Assembly: GCA_028683995.1 (NCBI GenBank) | Contig: JAQUGU010000026.1 | Location: 1 to 12,579, forward strand | DNA length: 12,579 bases | From: Syntrophomonadaceae bacterium | GTDB taxonomy: Bacteria; Bacillota; Syntrophomonadia; Syntrophomonadales; Syntrophomonadaceae | Direction of reading: 5' to 3' | Shown: in pieces, positions 1 through 6,296 of the stretch | Position numbering within the stretch: position 1 is the first letter of the stretch | Layout: each line of letters begins with the position of its first letter | The notes under the pieces: generated by a model | The model's input: the letters and a program-made list of their open reading frames with translations, nothing else | Databases searched by the model: none | What the model was told of the DNA's origin: nothing | Program-made: the position numbers and the translations under genes

Positions 1-293
1 ACCTCTGCCGGAAGGTCCAGAGTCCCCTGCAGATCCCGAATATTAGCTTCTGCTCCCAGCAAAACCTTAATATCCGGATAATTGTCATCTATGGCCTCCA
101 ACTTATCTCTCAGCTTAAGATACTCGTTAGCATCGCTGACTCCAATAACTGCTGCCAGGGGACCATGGTCGGTAATAGCCACTTCTTTTAAACCCCGCTC
201 CCGGGCTGCACTAATAATTTCCTCCTCATTCTGCCTACCATCACTGCGGTAGCAATGAGTATGGTAATCTCCATATAACTCTATGAAAAACAC
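1..293 (-). CDS. PHP-domain phosphoesterase, N-terminal part (runs off window)
   Basis: The first 97 codons of a PHP (polymerase and histidinol phosphatase) domain protein, a family of metal-dependent phosphoesterases; the C-terminus lies outside the window. Visible family motifs are the metal-binding DYHTH (about residues 9-13), SDG (17-19) and ITDHG (40-44), followed by a GAEANI segment that should hold the next acidic ligand. The substrate cannot be told from this part; relatives include histidinol-phosphatase-like and nucleotide-hydrolysing enzymes. The only standard in-frame start is GTG at 293, because a TGA stop lies four codons upstream. However, GAGGTG at 296-291 is spaced six bases from an ATA codon at 284, which would give a protein beginning (M)ELYGDYHTH, so the true start is uncertain. 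A terminator upstream (400-434) suggests it has its own promoter. PHP genes are often found near uvrC in Clostridia, which fits this setting. Confidence 0.85.
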   Translation of the reverse strand, partial: MFFIELYGDYHTHCYRSDGRQNEEEIISAARERGLKEVAITDHGPLAAVIGVSDANEYLKLRDKLEAIDDNYPDIKVLLGAEANIRDLQGTLDLPAE

Positions 294-296
294 CTC
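291..296 (-). promoter_or_regulatory. Ribosome binding site of the PHP gene pointing to a possible ATA start
   Basis: On the minus strand GAGGTG is followed by six bases (TTTTTC) and then ATA at 284-282. This is ideal spacing for ATA. The GTG that ends this motif is the only usual in-frame start, but it would have just AAGAGAG directly against it as a ribosome binding site. Confidence 0.4.
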
Positions 297-313
297 TCTT
301 ATGAATCATAATG

Positions 314-333
314 AATCTGCGTTGATCAGCGTC
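314..333. repeat. Degenerate end of the CGCGGA-type element
   Basis: The plus strand shows AATCTGCGT followed by GATCAGCGTC. This follows the same pattern as the right end of the element at 9150-9351 (AATCCGCGT then ATTCCGCGTC), with C replaced by T or A in each unit. It is a plausible decayed terminus, lying just upstream of the PHP start. Confidence 0.35.
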
Positions 334-399
334 CCGAGCATTACAAACTACATTGAGTATGCAATTCTAGTTTTTGCATGTGCTAATGGCTTTAGCCAG

Positions 400-434
400 A
401 AAAAATTAAGAGGAAGGTTTAAAACCTCCCCTCT
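400..434 (-). terminator. Intrinsic terminator after the sugar-phosphate genes
   Basis: On the minus strand an AGAGG-GGAGGTTT arm pairs with AAACCT-CCTCT (409-434, small internal bulge), and is followed directly by AATTTTTT. This is a classic rho-independent terminator. It lies about 110 nt past the isomerase stop and upstream of the PHP gene, so it probably ends the transcript coming from the isomerase. Confidence 0.8.
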
Positions 435-439
435 GATTT

Positions 440-463
440 GACACGAAATTATTAGGGAACTAC
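440..463 (+). repeat. Remnant of the CGCGGA-type element terminus
   Basis: Begins GACACGAAAT and ends with ATTAGGGAACTAC, a 13-base exact match to 9170-9182 in the left end of the element upstream of uvrA. About nine bases of the middle of that end are missing here. It is probably an old partial copy of the same family. Confidence 0.5.
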
Positions 464-506
464 AAGGCTTCTCCGATGCTCAGACCAGACTCTGCCGGAA
501 AACGAC

Positions 507-540
507 AATTCTTAATTTTTAATTCTCAATTCTTAATTCA
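507..540. repeat. AT-rich AATTCTTAATT array, copy 1
   Basis: Built from units such as AATTCTTAATT and AATTCTCAATT. The 33 bases 507-539 match 2768-2800 with a single mismatch. It lies two bases beyond the stop codon of the isomerase gene, in the same orientation to its gene as copy 2. It belongs to a type of low-complexity intergenic repeat seen in many bacterial genomes; function unknown. Confidence 0.75.
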
Positions 541-542
541 TA

Positions 543-1574
543 TTACGCCAGTTCTGCCTTAAGATAATCGATTACTTTTACCGGGGTGGGATTGATACCG
601 TATTCCAGAGCCAGGTAAACGCTGGCGTAATCTCCTATATAAACCAGTGAGTAAAAACGGGCCAGATAAGATTCTCCCTGGCTGTTTATCTCGATTATCT
701 CTTTGACCCGTTCTTTAATTATGTCTTTGCTGATTTCTATGCGCCGCTTAACCCGTTCGTAATCATATTTATCTCTCAGAATAATGCAGCAAAGTGAAGT
801 CAACAACGGCTGGGGTACTTCAAAACCCACGATTTCATTGTGATTCAATTCTGGAAAAACACTATAATAAGCCGGGCATTTAGCATTTTCATTAATTTGC
901 GCTTTCCAGCGCAGGGCAGCAACTTCTGATACCCCTGCCGTTCCCCAAATAACCGGAAGCGAGTTTTTAAGTTTCCCGGCTATTATCCGGGCCTGATTAC
1001 TCCCGGCTTCAACTCCGGGGTGTAGCTCTTCCCGCATTCCCCGCAAAACTCCTACCGTCTCCTGTAATTCCTGGCGAACGCCCTCTACTATTCCCAATTC
1101 CTCCAGCAGCAGAGCCAGGGGAGCAAACAAATAGCCGGTGGCCGCACGTGGTACTAATCCTGCCGGTATCTCTACTACCGCATAGCCATCCTCTTTTGCC
1201 ATAGCTTTCAACTTGCCCCCGGTAGTAACACATATAATAGATGCACCCTGTTCCCGCGCCTGACTGTATGCACTTAAAGTCTCTTCGGTATTGCCGGAAT
1301 AGCTTACTGCCAGAAACAAGCTATACTGGTCCACAAAAGCCGGGATATTATAATCCCGCACCACCAACACTGGTACCATGGCTTTTTTCGCTGCATAAAC
1401 TCGTAAAATATCTCCCCCGATAGCCGAGCCTCCCATGCCGGAGACGACAACATTCCGATAATCTTTCTTATACCGGGAAGCAAAGGCCAAATCCAGCTCC
1501 AGGCTGCTGGCAAATTGTTCCGGTAAACCATACAGGTATTCCATCATCTGTTCCGCTGTCATTTCATTACTCAT
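543..1574 (-). CDS. Bifunctional phosphoglucose/phosphomannose isomerase
   Basis: Cytoplasmic SIS-domain isomerase of 343 residues, of the archaeal-type PGI/PMI family rather than the long classical PGI. It should interconvert glucose-6-phosphate or mannose-6-phosphate with fructose-6-phosphate. Visible motifs: SGMGGSAIGGD (45-55) and SYSGNTEET (91-99) for sugar-phosphate binding, PRAATGY (142-148), INENAK (227-232), ELNHNEI (242-248) and PVKVIDYLK (331-339). By analogy with the Pyrobaculum enzyme, R143, E229, H245 and K333 are the likely catalytic residues. An open frame continues upstream to 1661, but that stretch is a hairpin repeat. The chosen ATG at 1574 sits seven bases after an AAGGGGG ribosome binding site; an ATG at 1580 lies directly against it. 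The gene follows a ROK sugar kinase, which fits glucose phosphorylation and isomerisation. Confidence 0.93.
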   Translation of the reverse strand: MSNEMTAEQMMEYLYGLPEQFASSLELDLAFASRYKKDYRNVVVSGMGGSAIGGDILRVYAAKKAMVPVLVVRDYNIPAFVDQYSLFLAVSYSGNTEETLSAYSQAREQGASIICVTTGGKLKAMAKEDGYAVVEIPAGLVPRAATGYLFAPLALLLEELGIVEGVRQELQETVGVLRGMREELHPGVEAGSNQARIIAGKLKNSLPVIWGTAGVSEVAALRWKAQINENAKCPAYYSVFPELNHNEIVGFEVPQPLLTSLCCIILRDKYDYERVKRRIEISKDIIKERVKEIIEINSQGESYLARFYSLVYIGDYASVYLALEYGINPTPVKVIDYLKAELA

Positions 1575-1580
1575 TTTCAT

Positions 1581-1588
1581 TCCCCCTT
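1581..1588 (-). promoter_or_regulatory. Ribosome binding site deciding the isomerase start
   Basis: AAGGGGGA on the minus strand. It is placed correctly for the ATG at 1574 and leaves no spacing for the ATG at 1580, so the protein probably starts MSNEM. Confidence 0.65.
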
Positions 1589-1628
1589 GATGTTTTAGCA
1601 GGAGTTTCGAATTTACTAAGAGATTGTA

Positions 1629-1652
1629 GGGGCAGACCCGCGTGTCTGCCCG
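1629..1652. repeat. GGGCAGAC hairpin repeat in the isomerase leader
   Basis: Perfect 8-bp arms GGGCAGAC (1630-1637) and GTCTGCCC (1644-1651) around a six-base loop, preceded on the plus strand by TGTAG. This resembles the widespread TGTAGGGGC...GCCC intergenic repeat type of Firmicutes and other bacteria. There is no T-run after it on either strand, so it is not a typical terminator. Confidence 0.6.
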
Positions 1653-1692
1653 GCTGAGCACTAAACCCGGGGGTTATTACCCCTCTATATTG

Positions 1693-1723
1693 AAAAATTG
1701 CGACCCAGGGCGAACACATGGGT
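1693..1723 (-). terminator. Weak terminator-like hairpin after the ROK kinase gene
   Basis: On the minus strand ACCCA (1723-1719) pairs with TGGGT (1707-1703) around an 11-base loop, and five T's follow within a few bases. The stem is only 5 bp. The stretch also looks like a decayed relative of the GGGCAGAC hairpin nearby, since it contains GGGCGAACACATGGG. Partial read-through into the isomerase gene is likely. Confidence 0.3.
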
Positions 1724-1739
1724 TTACGTCCGATTGGTG

Positions 1740-2747
1740 TTACCCCCTGCTCCTTTCTCCTAATGGAACAGAGGGACAGGTCCCTTGTCCCAATAATTTT
1801 AGAACTGCTGCAACACAACCGTAAAGCACGATATCGTCATCCAATGAAGTACACTCTATTATTAAATCTTCCCGGTTCAGGTTGAAAACATGTTCATAAA
1901 CATAATTTTGTACCGGCGCCAGGAGCAGGTCCTTAAGCCCCAGCATCATACCTCCTCCCAGAATAACCGCCCGGGGATTCAAAATATTTACCAGATTAGC
2001 AATGCCGATTCCCAGATATTCAGCTACCTGAGTTAAAAGCAACCTGGCCTCTTCATCCCCCTGCCGGGCTGCTATTCCCAGCTCCCGGGGACCAGGCTGT
2101 TCTCCGGCAGTAGTACAGTTTAGTATCCCCTGGCCTTGACCCTGTTTAACCATCTCATCCAACCTGCGAGTAATGGCACTACCTGAAGCCAGGGCTTCCA
2201 AACAACCCCGACGGCCACAATTACAGGCTGCTCCCCCGGCTTCGACCACCATATGCCCAACCTCTCCAGCTCCACCTAGATGACCCCGATACAGCTTACC
2301 GGCACAAATGATTCCTCCACCTATACCGGTACTTACCGTTATATACAGCAAATCACCACAACCACGCTGGCGGCCAAAATAATACTCCCCCAATGCAGCC
2401 ATATTAGTATCTTTTTCCACAATAACCGGTCGCCCTGTACGCCGTATCAATTCTTCCTTAAAGTTTACCCGCTCCCAACCTAGATTAGGAGAATCCCTCA
2501 CTACTCCTTCGGGGAAAGACAGGGGACCAGGAGTAGCAACTGCTATTCCTCTAATCTCCTCTTCCTTAACCCGGCAAACCCTCAACAACTCCGTGGCGCA
2601 GTCTATAATCACATCCAGCACCTGGTCAGGATCAGCACCCACCGGAGTAGGCACCCGTTTTTTCCCCAGAATGGTACCGTTGGTGTCAACAATCCCGGCT
2701 AATATTTTGGTACCACCCAGATCAACCCCTACCACCAGTTCACGCAA
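1740..2747 (-). CDS. ROK-family sugar kinase, probable glucokinase
   Basis: Cytoplasmic ATP-dependent hexokinase-fold protein of 335 residues. DLGGTK (9-14) is the N-terminal phosphate-binding loop. VEKDTNMAALGE (110-121) holds the catalytic aspartate D113, with lysine where most family members have asparagine (END). STGIGGG (139-145), GEVGHM (161-166) and CNCGRRGCLEA (175-185) form the ROK signature and zinc site (H165, C175, C177, C182). A helix-type repressor domain is absent, so it is a kinase rather than a ROK regulator. The start is TTG at 2747, seven bases after GGGGTG; a nearby ATG is out of frame. The last ~16 residues (from about G320) are encoded by a GGGAC dyad repeat and are not typical of the family. 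The adjacent isomerase suggests glucose as substrate, but other hexoses remain possible. Confidence 0.9.
   Translation of the reverse strand: MRELVVGVDLGGTKILAGIVDTNGTILGKKRVPTPVGADPDQVLDVIIDCATELLRVCRVKEEEIRGIAVATPGPLSFPEGVVRDSPNLGWERVNFKEELIRRTGRPVIVEKDTNMAALGEYYFGRQRGCGDLLYITVSTGIGGGIICAGKLYRGHLGGAGEVGHMVVEAGGAACNCGRRGCLEALASGSAITRRLDEMVKQGQGQGILNCTTAGEQPGPRELGIAARQGDEEARLLLTQVAEYLGIGIANLVNILNPRAVILGGGMMLGLKDLLLAPVQNYVYEHVFNLNREDLIIECTSLDDDIVLYGCVAAVLKLLGQGTCPSVPLGERSRG
1765..1791. repeat. GGGACA dyad repeat inside the ROK kinase 3' end
   Basis: GGGACA (1773-1778) pairs with TGTCCC (1786-1791), with an accessory GGAACA at 1765. Read in the kinase frame it encodes GQGTCPSVP. It resembles the dyad after uvrC (4242-4269) and the GGGACAGGTCCC-type repeats found between genes in many Firmicutes. 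Confidence 0.6.
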
Positions 2748-2767
2748 ACCATAACACCCCGCAAGAG

Positions 2768-2810
2768 AATTCTTAATTTTGAATTCTCAATTCTTAATTC
2801 TCAATTCTTA
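2768..2810. repeat. AT-rich AATTCTTAATT array, copy 2
   Basis: Same array as at 507-540 with one more unit. It begins within the TAA stop codon of the HAD gene (2808-2810) and runs into the 60-nt spacer before the ROK kinase. Both copies lie directly 3' of a stop codon in the same orientation. Confidence 0.75.
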
Positions 2811-3608
2811 TAATATATACTTCCGCAGGGCTTCGGCTACTCCCTCTTCATCATTGGAGCAGGTAACAAAATCAGCCACCTCTTTTACCGCTTCCCAGGC
2901 GTTGCCCATGGCTACACCTACTCCAGCCCATTCTATCATCTCTATATCATTATAACTATCTCCTATAGCCATTACCTCATGGCGCTCAACCTGGTAATGC
3001 GCCGCAACTACCCGCAGGGCATCTGCTTTATTAGCTTCGCGGGCCATAACCTCCAGGAAAAAGGGCTTCGATCGAGTTATGTTTAGACTAACACCATACC
3101 GGTCTTTCAATTGCTGTTCCATACTGAGCAGCAATTCCTCATTCCTGGTAACCCCCATTATTTTCATAGCCTTGCCGCTGCTACAGATGCTCAGCAAATC
3201 ATCAACTAAAACCGGCTTTATGCCCGATATGCTTTCATAATAACGACCTTCCGGGGTAAGCGACTCCATACATATTTGATCCTCCAGATAACTGTGATAG
3301 TGTACCCCAGCCTGCCGGAAAAAATTAATTACCTCGGTCGCCGGTTGGGAAGGCAGGGGGTGAAAATATAGTATTTCTTCGGAAAGGGAGTTTTTTACCA
3401 GAGCCCCTTGATAGGTAATCAAAGGAACATCCACCTTTAGCTGCCGGGCATAAGGCAGAGCGGAAGGGTACATACGGCCGGTTGCCAGGGTTACCAGAAT
3501 TCCCTTCTGCTGCAACTGAGCTATTGCCTGCAGGCAGTTATCCGCTATTTTAAGGCCTGAATCCAGTAGTGTATCATCCAGGTCGATAGCTACCAATTTT
3601 ATAGACAT
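2808..3608 (-). CDS. Cof-type HAD-IIB family sugar-phosphate phosphatase
   Basis: Soluble HAD-superfamily hydrolase of 266 residues, the usual length for Cof/YidA-type enzymes. The four HAD motifs are present: DLDDT (9-13, nucleophile D9 and acid/base D11), T43 in TLATGR, K194 in EANKADAL, and GDSYNDIEM (216-224) with metal-binding D217 and D221. The middle third (about 80-185) is the IIB-type cap that sets substrate choice. Members of this family dephosphorylate sugar phosphates, nucleotides or flavin and pyridoxal phosphates; the exact substrate cannot be read from sequence. ATG at 3608 follows GGGGGA by five bases. It lies 60 nt upstream of the ROK kinase and is probably cotranscribed with it, which suggests a role in hexose-phosphate balance. 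Confidence 0.9.
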   Translation of the reverse strand: MSIKLVAIDLDDTLLDSGLKIADNCLQAIAQLQQKGILVTLATGRMYPSALPYARQLKVDVPLITYQGALVKNSLSEEILYFHPLPSQPATEVINFFRQAGVHYHSYLEDQICMESLTPEGRYYESISGIKPVLVDDLLSICSSGKAMKIMGVTRNEELLLSMEQQLKDRYGVSLNITRSKPFFLEVMAREANKADALRVVAAHYQVERHEVMAIGDSYNDIEMIEWAGVGVAMGNAWEAVKEVADFVTCSNDEEGVAEALRKYIL

Positions 3609-3633
3609 TTGATTCCCCCTTATTTATATCAAG

Positions 3634-3655
3634 AAGCCGAGCTATTGCCCGGCTT
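3634..3655. other. Strong hairpin in the HAD gene leader
   Basis: Nine-pair stem on the minus strand (AAGCCGGGC, loop AATA, GCTCGGCTT; one G-T wobble). It ends about 15 bases before the ribosome binding site of the HAD gene. No T-run follows, so it may be a weak terminator for the membrane-protein gene, an mRNA-stabilising stem or a leader element. Confidence 0.55.
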
Positions 3656-3670
3656 ATAAACTCATTCCAC

Positions 3671-3718
3671 CATAATTCATAATTCACCCTAACGGGTACA
3701 AGCAAAATTAAAAATTAA
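3671..3718. repeat. AT-rich spacer with CATAATTC and AAATTAA repeats
   Basis: Holds a tandem CATAATTCATAATTCA and a short AAATTAAAAATTAA stretch related to the arrays at 507 and 2768, plus a small ACCC-TAAC-GGGT inverted repeat (3686-3697). On the minus strand TTGCTT followed 18 bases later by TATGAA is a weak promoter candidate for the HAD gene. Confidence 0.35.
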
Positions 3719-3741
3719 CTGGCTACCTCCACACTATTTTT

Positions 3742-4095
3742 TTAAAAGGTAAATGCGCGGTCATCTATCAGCAAGCTGATAAGAAAACTTAGTATGCTGA
3801 ATATCAGGGCACTTAATATAGCCCAACCGAAGCCATGGATATCAAACCCCCGGATGGTTATAGATGTAATCCATAACATAAAACCGTTGATAACCAGGGT
3901 AAATAGCCCCAGTGTAACTAGATTTAGCGGTAGAGTAAGAATAATTAACAGGGGGCGAATAACAGCGTTTATAACCCCCAGAAAAATGGACCCCACTACA
4001 GCAGCCCATACGGAAAGTTCAAAAGCCGGAATAAGCGCCGCAGTTAATAATAAGGCAAGAATACTTAACAACCACCTGATAACCCAACCATGCAC
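3742..4095 (-). CDS. YvlD-type four-helix membrane protein (phage holin family IV fold, DUF360)
   Basis: Small integral membrane protein of 117 residues, matching the usual length of the YvlD/PF04020 family (called mycobacterial 4-TMS phage holin superfamily, though most members are chromosomal and not phage genes). Four hydrophobic spans are visible: about 5-22, 29-46, 49-79 (possibly with a break) and 88-110. The family hallmark NAVIRPLLIILTLPLN lies at 43-58, followed by VTLGLF and the NGFMLWI segment (70-76). It should sit in the cytoplasmic membrane; its function is not established, though Bacillus YvlD belongs to a cell-envelope stress operon. Start is GTG at 4095 about nine bases after AAGGGGG; an overlapping ATG is out of frame. 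No phage genes are nearby. An AT-rich leader of some 150 nt separates it from uvrC and may hold its promoter. Confidence 0.88.
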   Translation of the reverse strand: MHGWVIRWLLSILALLLTAALIPAFELSVWAAVVGSIFLGVINAVIRPLLIILTLPLNLVTLGLFTLVINGFMLWITSITIRGFDIHGFGWAILSALIFSILSFLISLLIDDRAFTF

Positions 4096-4241
4096 TGGCC
4101 AATTCCCCCTTCCCCGATAACATTATCTAAAAACCTTACTATAAAATATATATGATGATTTGCATTTATTCTAACATAGTTTTTGCCACTACCGATTAAT
4201 TTCCCAACAAATCTTTAAAAAAATTACAAAAATCCGCCCAG

Positions 4242-4285
4242 GGTGACACAGGAACCGTCCCCTGTCACCTTTCCCTGTCACCTTT
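4242..4285. repeat. GGTGACA dyad and 13-bp tandem duplication at the uvrC 3' end
   Basis: GGTGACA (4242-4248) pairs with TGTCACC (4263-4269), with extra CAGG/CCTG pairing inside. A 13-base unit CCCTGTCACCTTT occurs twice back to back (4260-4272 and 4273-4285). On the minus strand the second unit supplies the uvrC stop codon, from AAAGGTGA. A run of T's comes only some nine bases after the stem, so it is at best a weak terminator for uvrC. Confidence 0.7.
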
Positions 4286-6068
4286 TATGGTAGTGCCGAT
4301 AGACGTTTTCCGCCGTGGTACGGGTCATGCCGGGGAGCTGCAGCAGTTCCTCCAGAGAAGCCTGCTGTATCGCCTTTACCGAGCCAAAATGGCTTAACAG
4401 CTTCTTTTTTCGTGCCGGCCCAATACCCTCGATTTCATCCAGGCTGGAGGCCCGCACTTTGCCAGCTCGGCGCTGGCGATTGTATTCAATGGCAAAACGA
4501 TGCGCCTCATCCCGCAACCTCTGTAACAATTGCAATGCTTCATCCCGCCGGGAAAGCCGCAGGGGTGCGGCTGGACCGGGCGCATAGATCTCTTCATTCT
4601 TCTTGGCCAGGCTGAACAGAGGTATATCCACCTGCATTTCCTGCAGGACTCTGTAAACCGCATTTACCTGCCCAGCCCCCCCGTCAATAAGAATCAAATC
4701 CGGTTCCGGCAGAAATGACGAATCTCCCTCCCGAGCTCGCTTAAAACGCCGCTGCAAAGCTTCACTCAGAGAGGCAAAATCATCGTTCTGGTCTATCTTC
4801 ATTTTAAAACGGCGGTAGGCTTTGCGATCTGCTATGCCCCGGGTAAAAACTACCATGGAGGCCACCGTTTCCTCTCCTCCCAGGTGGGAGATATCATAAC
4901 ATTCTATCCGCTGGGGAATTACCTCCAAGTTTAGCACCTGGCTTAATTGCTTAAGTATGGCCTGGTTTTTCTGTTCTTTTTCATGTTTCTCCTGCCAGAG
5001 TAAGGCAGCATTATTTACAACCATATCCAGCAGACTTTTCTTATCTCCCCGCTGCGGTACCCGCAGCCTGACCTTACGCCCATTTTCAGCCTGCAGCCAG
5101 GATTGCAGCACCTCAAGTCCCTCGGGTAAATGACTGAGCAGAATTTCTGCCGGTATATCACTGCAGTCAGCGTAATAATATTTCAGGAAAAACTCCATTA
5201 ATTGAGCTTCATCTTCGTCAATAGCCCGGTTCAGCCAGAAGGTATCCTGGGCTACTATAGTACCGGCCCGAATCTTAAATAGCAGCACCAGATGTTCCCT
5301 TTCCCTCCCGCTCAAAGCTATCACATCCAGGTTATAAGGGTTTTCAAAAGTAATCTTCTGTTTTTCGCCGACTTTTTTTATGCTCTCTATCTGGTCACGC
5401 AGGTGAGCCGCCTTTTCGAATTCCAGACGGGCCGCCGCCTCTTTCATTTCCTCTTCTTTTTGCTGTAACAGCTCACGGGAATTCCCCTCCATAAAATCCA
5501 ACAGGCCATCAACCACCTGGCGGTATTCATCCTTCTTAATCTCACCACTGCAAGGTGCCAGGCAGCGCCCAATATCACGGTTTAGGCAGGGACGTTTCCC
5601 CATGCGTAAAGTTTTACAGGTACGCAGGGGAAAGACCAGGTTTAACAGCTTTATGGTCTCGCGCAGGGAGGTAACATCGGTATAAGGTCCAAAATACCGA
5701 GAAACTCCATCTTTCCCTTCCCGCACCAGGACCAGACGGGGATAATCCTCCCCGGTAGTAACTTTCAAATAAGGGTAGGTTTTATCATCCCGCAAATCAA
5801 TGTTATAACGGGGTTTATAGGATTTAATCAGGTTATTCTCCAGAATCAGGGCTTCCACTTCAGTAGTAGTAACAATATAATCAAAATCAGCCACCCGGGC
5901 CATCAGAGCCCGGACTTTTGGGTGCATTTTTTCTGGGGATTGAAAATAGGAGCGCATGCGGTTACGCAGTGCTTTAGCCTTGCCCACATAAATTACCCGG
6001 CCCTCACTGTCCTTATAAATATAAACCCCCGGTTTCAGGGGTACATTGCGCAAACGTTCTTTTAACAT
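4278..6068 (-). CDS. uvrC: Excinuclease ABC subunit C
   Basis: Endonuclease of nucleotide excision repair, 596 residues, full length. It cuts the damaged strand on both sides of a lesion after UvrB is loaded. GIY-YIG domain at about 12-90 (VYIY 15-18, IYVGK 26-30, E77), which makes the 3' cut. Cysteines 151, 161, 169 and 173 form the cluster recently linked to an iron-sulphur site in E. coli UvrC. UVR domain at about 200-235 (ARLEFEKAAHLRDQI) contacts UvrB. RNase H-like domain with CYDISHLGG (D392), LIDGGAGQ (D462) and DEAHRFA (H523) makes the 5' cut. Tandem helix-hairpin-helix at 545-592 binds DNA. ATG at 6068 follows AAGGTGAG. The final KR and stop come from a 13-bp tandem repeat. It follows uvrA after a 228-nt spacer filled by a repeat element. 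Confidence 0.98.
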   Translation of the reverse strand: MLKERLRNVPLKPGVYIYKDSEGRVIYVGKAKALRNRMRSYFQSPEKMHPKVRALMARVADFDYIVTTTEVEALILENNLIKSYKPRYNIDLRDDKTYPYLKVTTGEDYPRLVLVREGKDGVSRYFGPYTDVTSLRETIKLLNLVFPLRTCKTLRMGKRPCLNRDIGRCLAPCSGEIKKDEYRQVVDGLLDFMEGNSRELLQQKEEEMKEAAARLEFEKAAHLRDQIESIKKVGEKQKITFENPYNLDVIALSGREREHLVLLFKIRAGTIVAQDTFWLNRAIDEDEAQLMEFFLKYYYADCSDIPAEILLSHLPEGLEVLQSWLQAENGRKVRLRVPQRGDKKSLLDMVVNNAALLWQEKHEKEQKNQAILKQLSQVLNLEVIPQRIECYDISHLGGEETVASMVVFTRGIADRKAYRRFKMKIDQNDDFASLSEALQRRFKRAREGDSSFLPEPDLILIDGGAGQVNAVYRVLQEMQVDIPLFSLAKKNEEIYAPGPAAPLRLSRRDEALQLLQRLRDEAHRFAIEYNRQRRAGKVRASSLDEIEGIGPARKKKLLSHFGSVKAIQQASLEELLQLPGMTRTTAENVYRHYHKR

Positions 6069-6086
6069 AATCTCACCTTTTTTATA

Positions 6087-6284
6087 GACGCGGAAGGACG
6101 CGGATTATTACAGGATTTACGCGGACTTTTAATAGAATTTTTCCGCGTATTCCCCAATGGATTCCCTGTATTATTTCTCTTTATTTTAATCCAAAATAAA
6201 TCCGCTCCCTTAATAGCGACCGCAGGGAGCATCCGTGTGCCCTTTGGGTACGTAGTTCCTTTAGGATTCCGCGGGTTCCGCGTC
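6087..6284 (-). mobile_element. MITE-like inverted-terminus element between uvrA and uvrC (copy A)
   Basis: A 198-bp block bounded by GACGCGGAA (6087-6095) and its exact reverse complement TTCCGCGTC (6276-6284), with a second CGCGGA unit inside each end. An inner pair TACGCGGA (6118-6125) and TCCGCGTA (6142-6149) can also pair. Bases 6191-6250 align without gaps to 9221-9280 of copy B (51 of 60 identical). There is no open frame that looks real, no clear target-site duplication and no transposase, so calling it mobile is an inference from its ends and its second copy. It fills all but 30 nt of the uvrA-uvrC spacer and stops 18 bases before the uvrC start. Confidence 0.55.
6211..6250. repeat. 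Conserved hairpin core of copy A
   Basis: 36 of 40 bases match 9241-9280. The fold would be ACC..GGG (6219-6227) against CCC..GGGT (6240-6249), but two base pairs present in copy B are lost here. Confidence 0.6.
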
Positions 6285-6296
6285 AAAGTTTAAAAT

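Noticed and set aside
387..398. Second hairpin TGGCTTTAGCCA beside the terminator
   Set aside because: The loop is only two bases and the stem short; it adds little to the terminator at 400-434.
1575..1661. N-terminal extension of the isomerase frame
   Set aside because: It runs through the GGGCAGAC hairpin repeat and past the ribosome binding site at 1581-1588; the encoded residues do not look like the family.
3742..4095. Prophage or lysis gene, from the holin family name
   Set aside because: YvlD-type proteins are common chromosomal genes, and no phage genes are nearby.
6087..6149. CRISPR-like array from repeated CGCGGA units
   Set aside because: Units are 6-9 bases, irregularly spaced and in both orientations; no repeat-spacer periodicity and no cas genes.
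6062..6286. 74-codon minus-strand open frame upstream of uvrC
   Set aside because: It lies almost wholly in the repeat element, has no family likeness and no suitable ribosome binding site.
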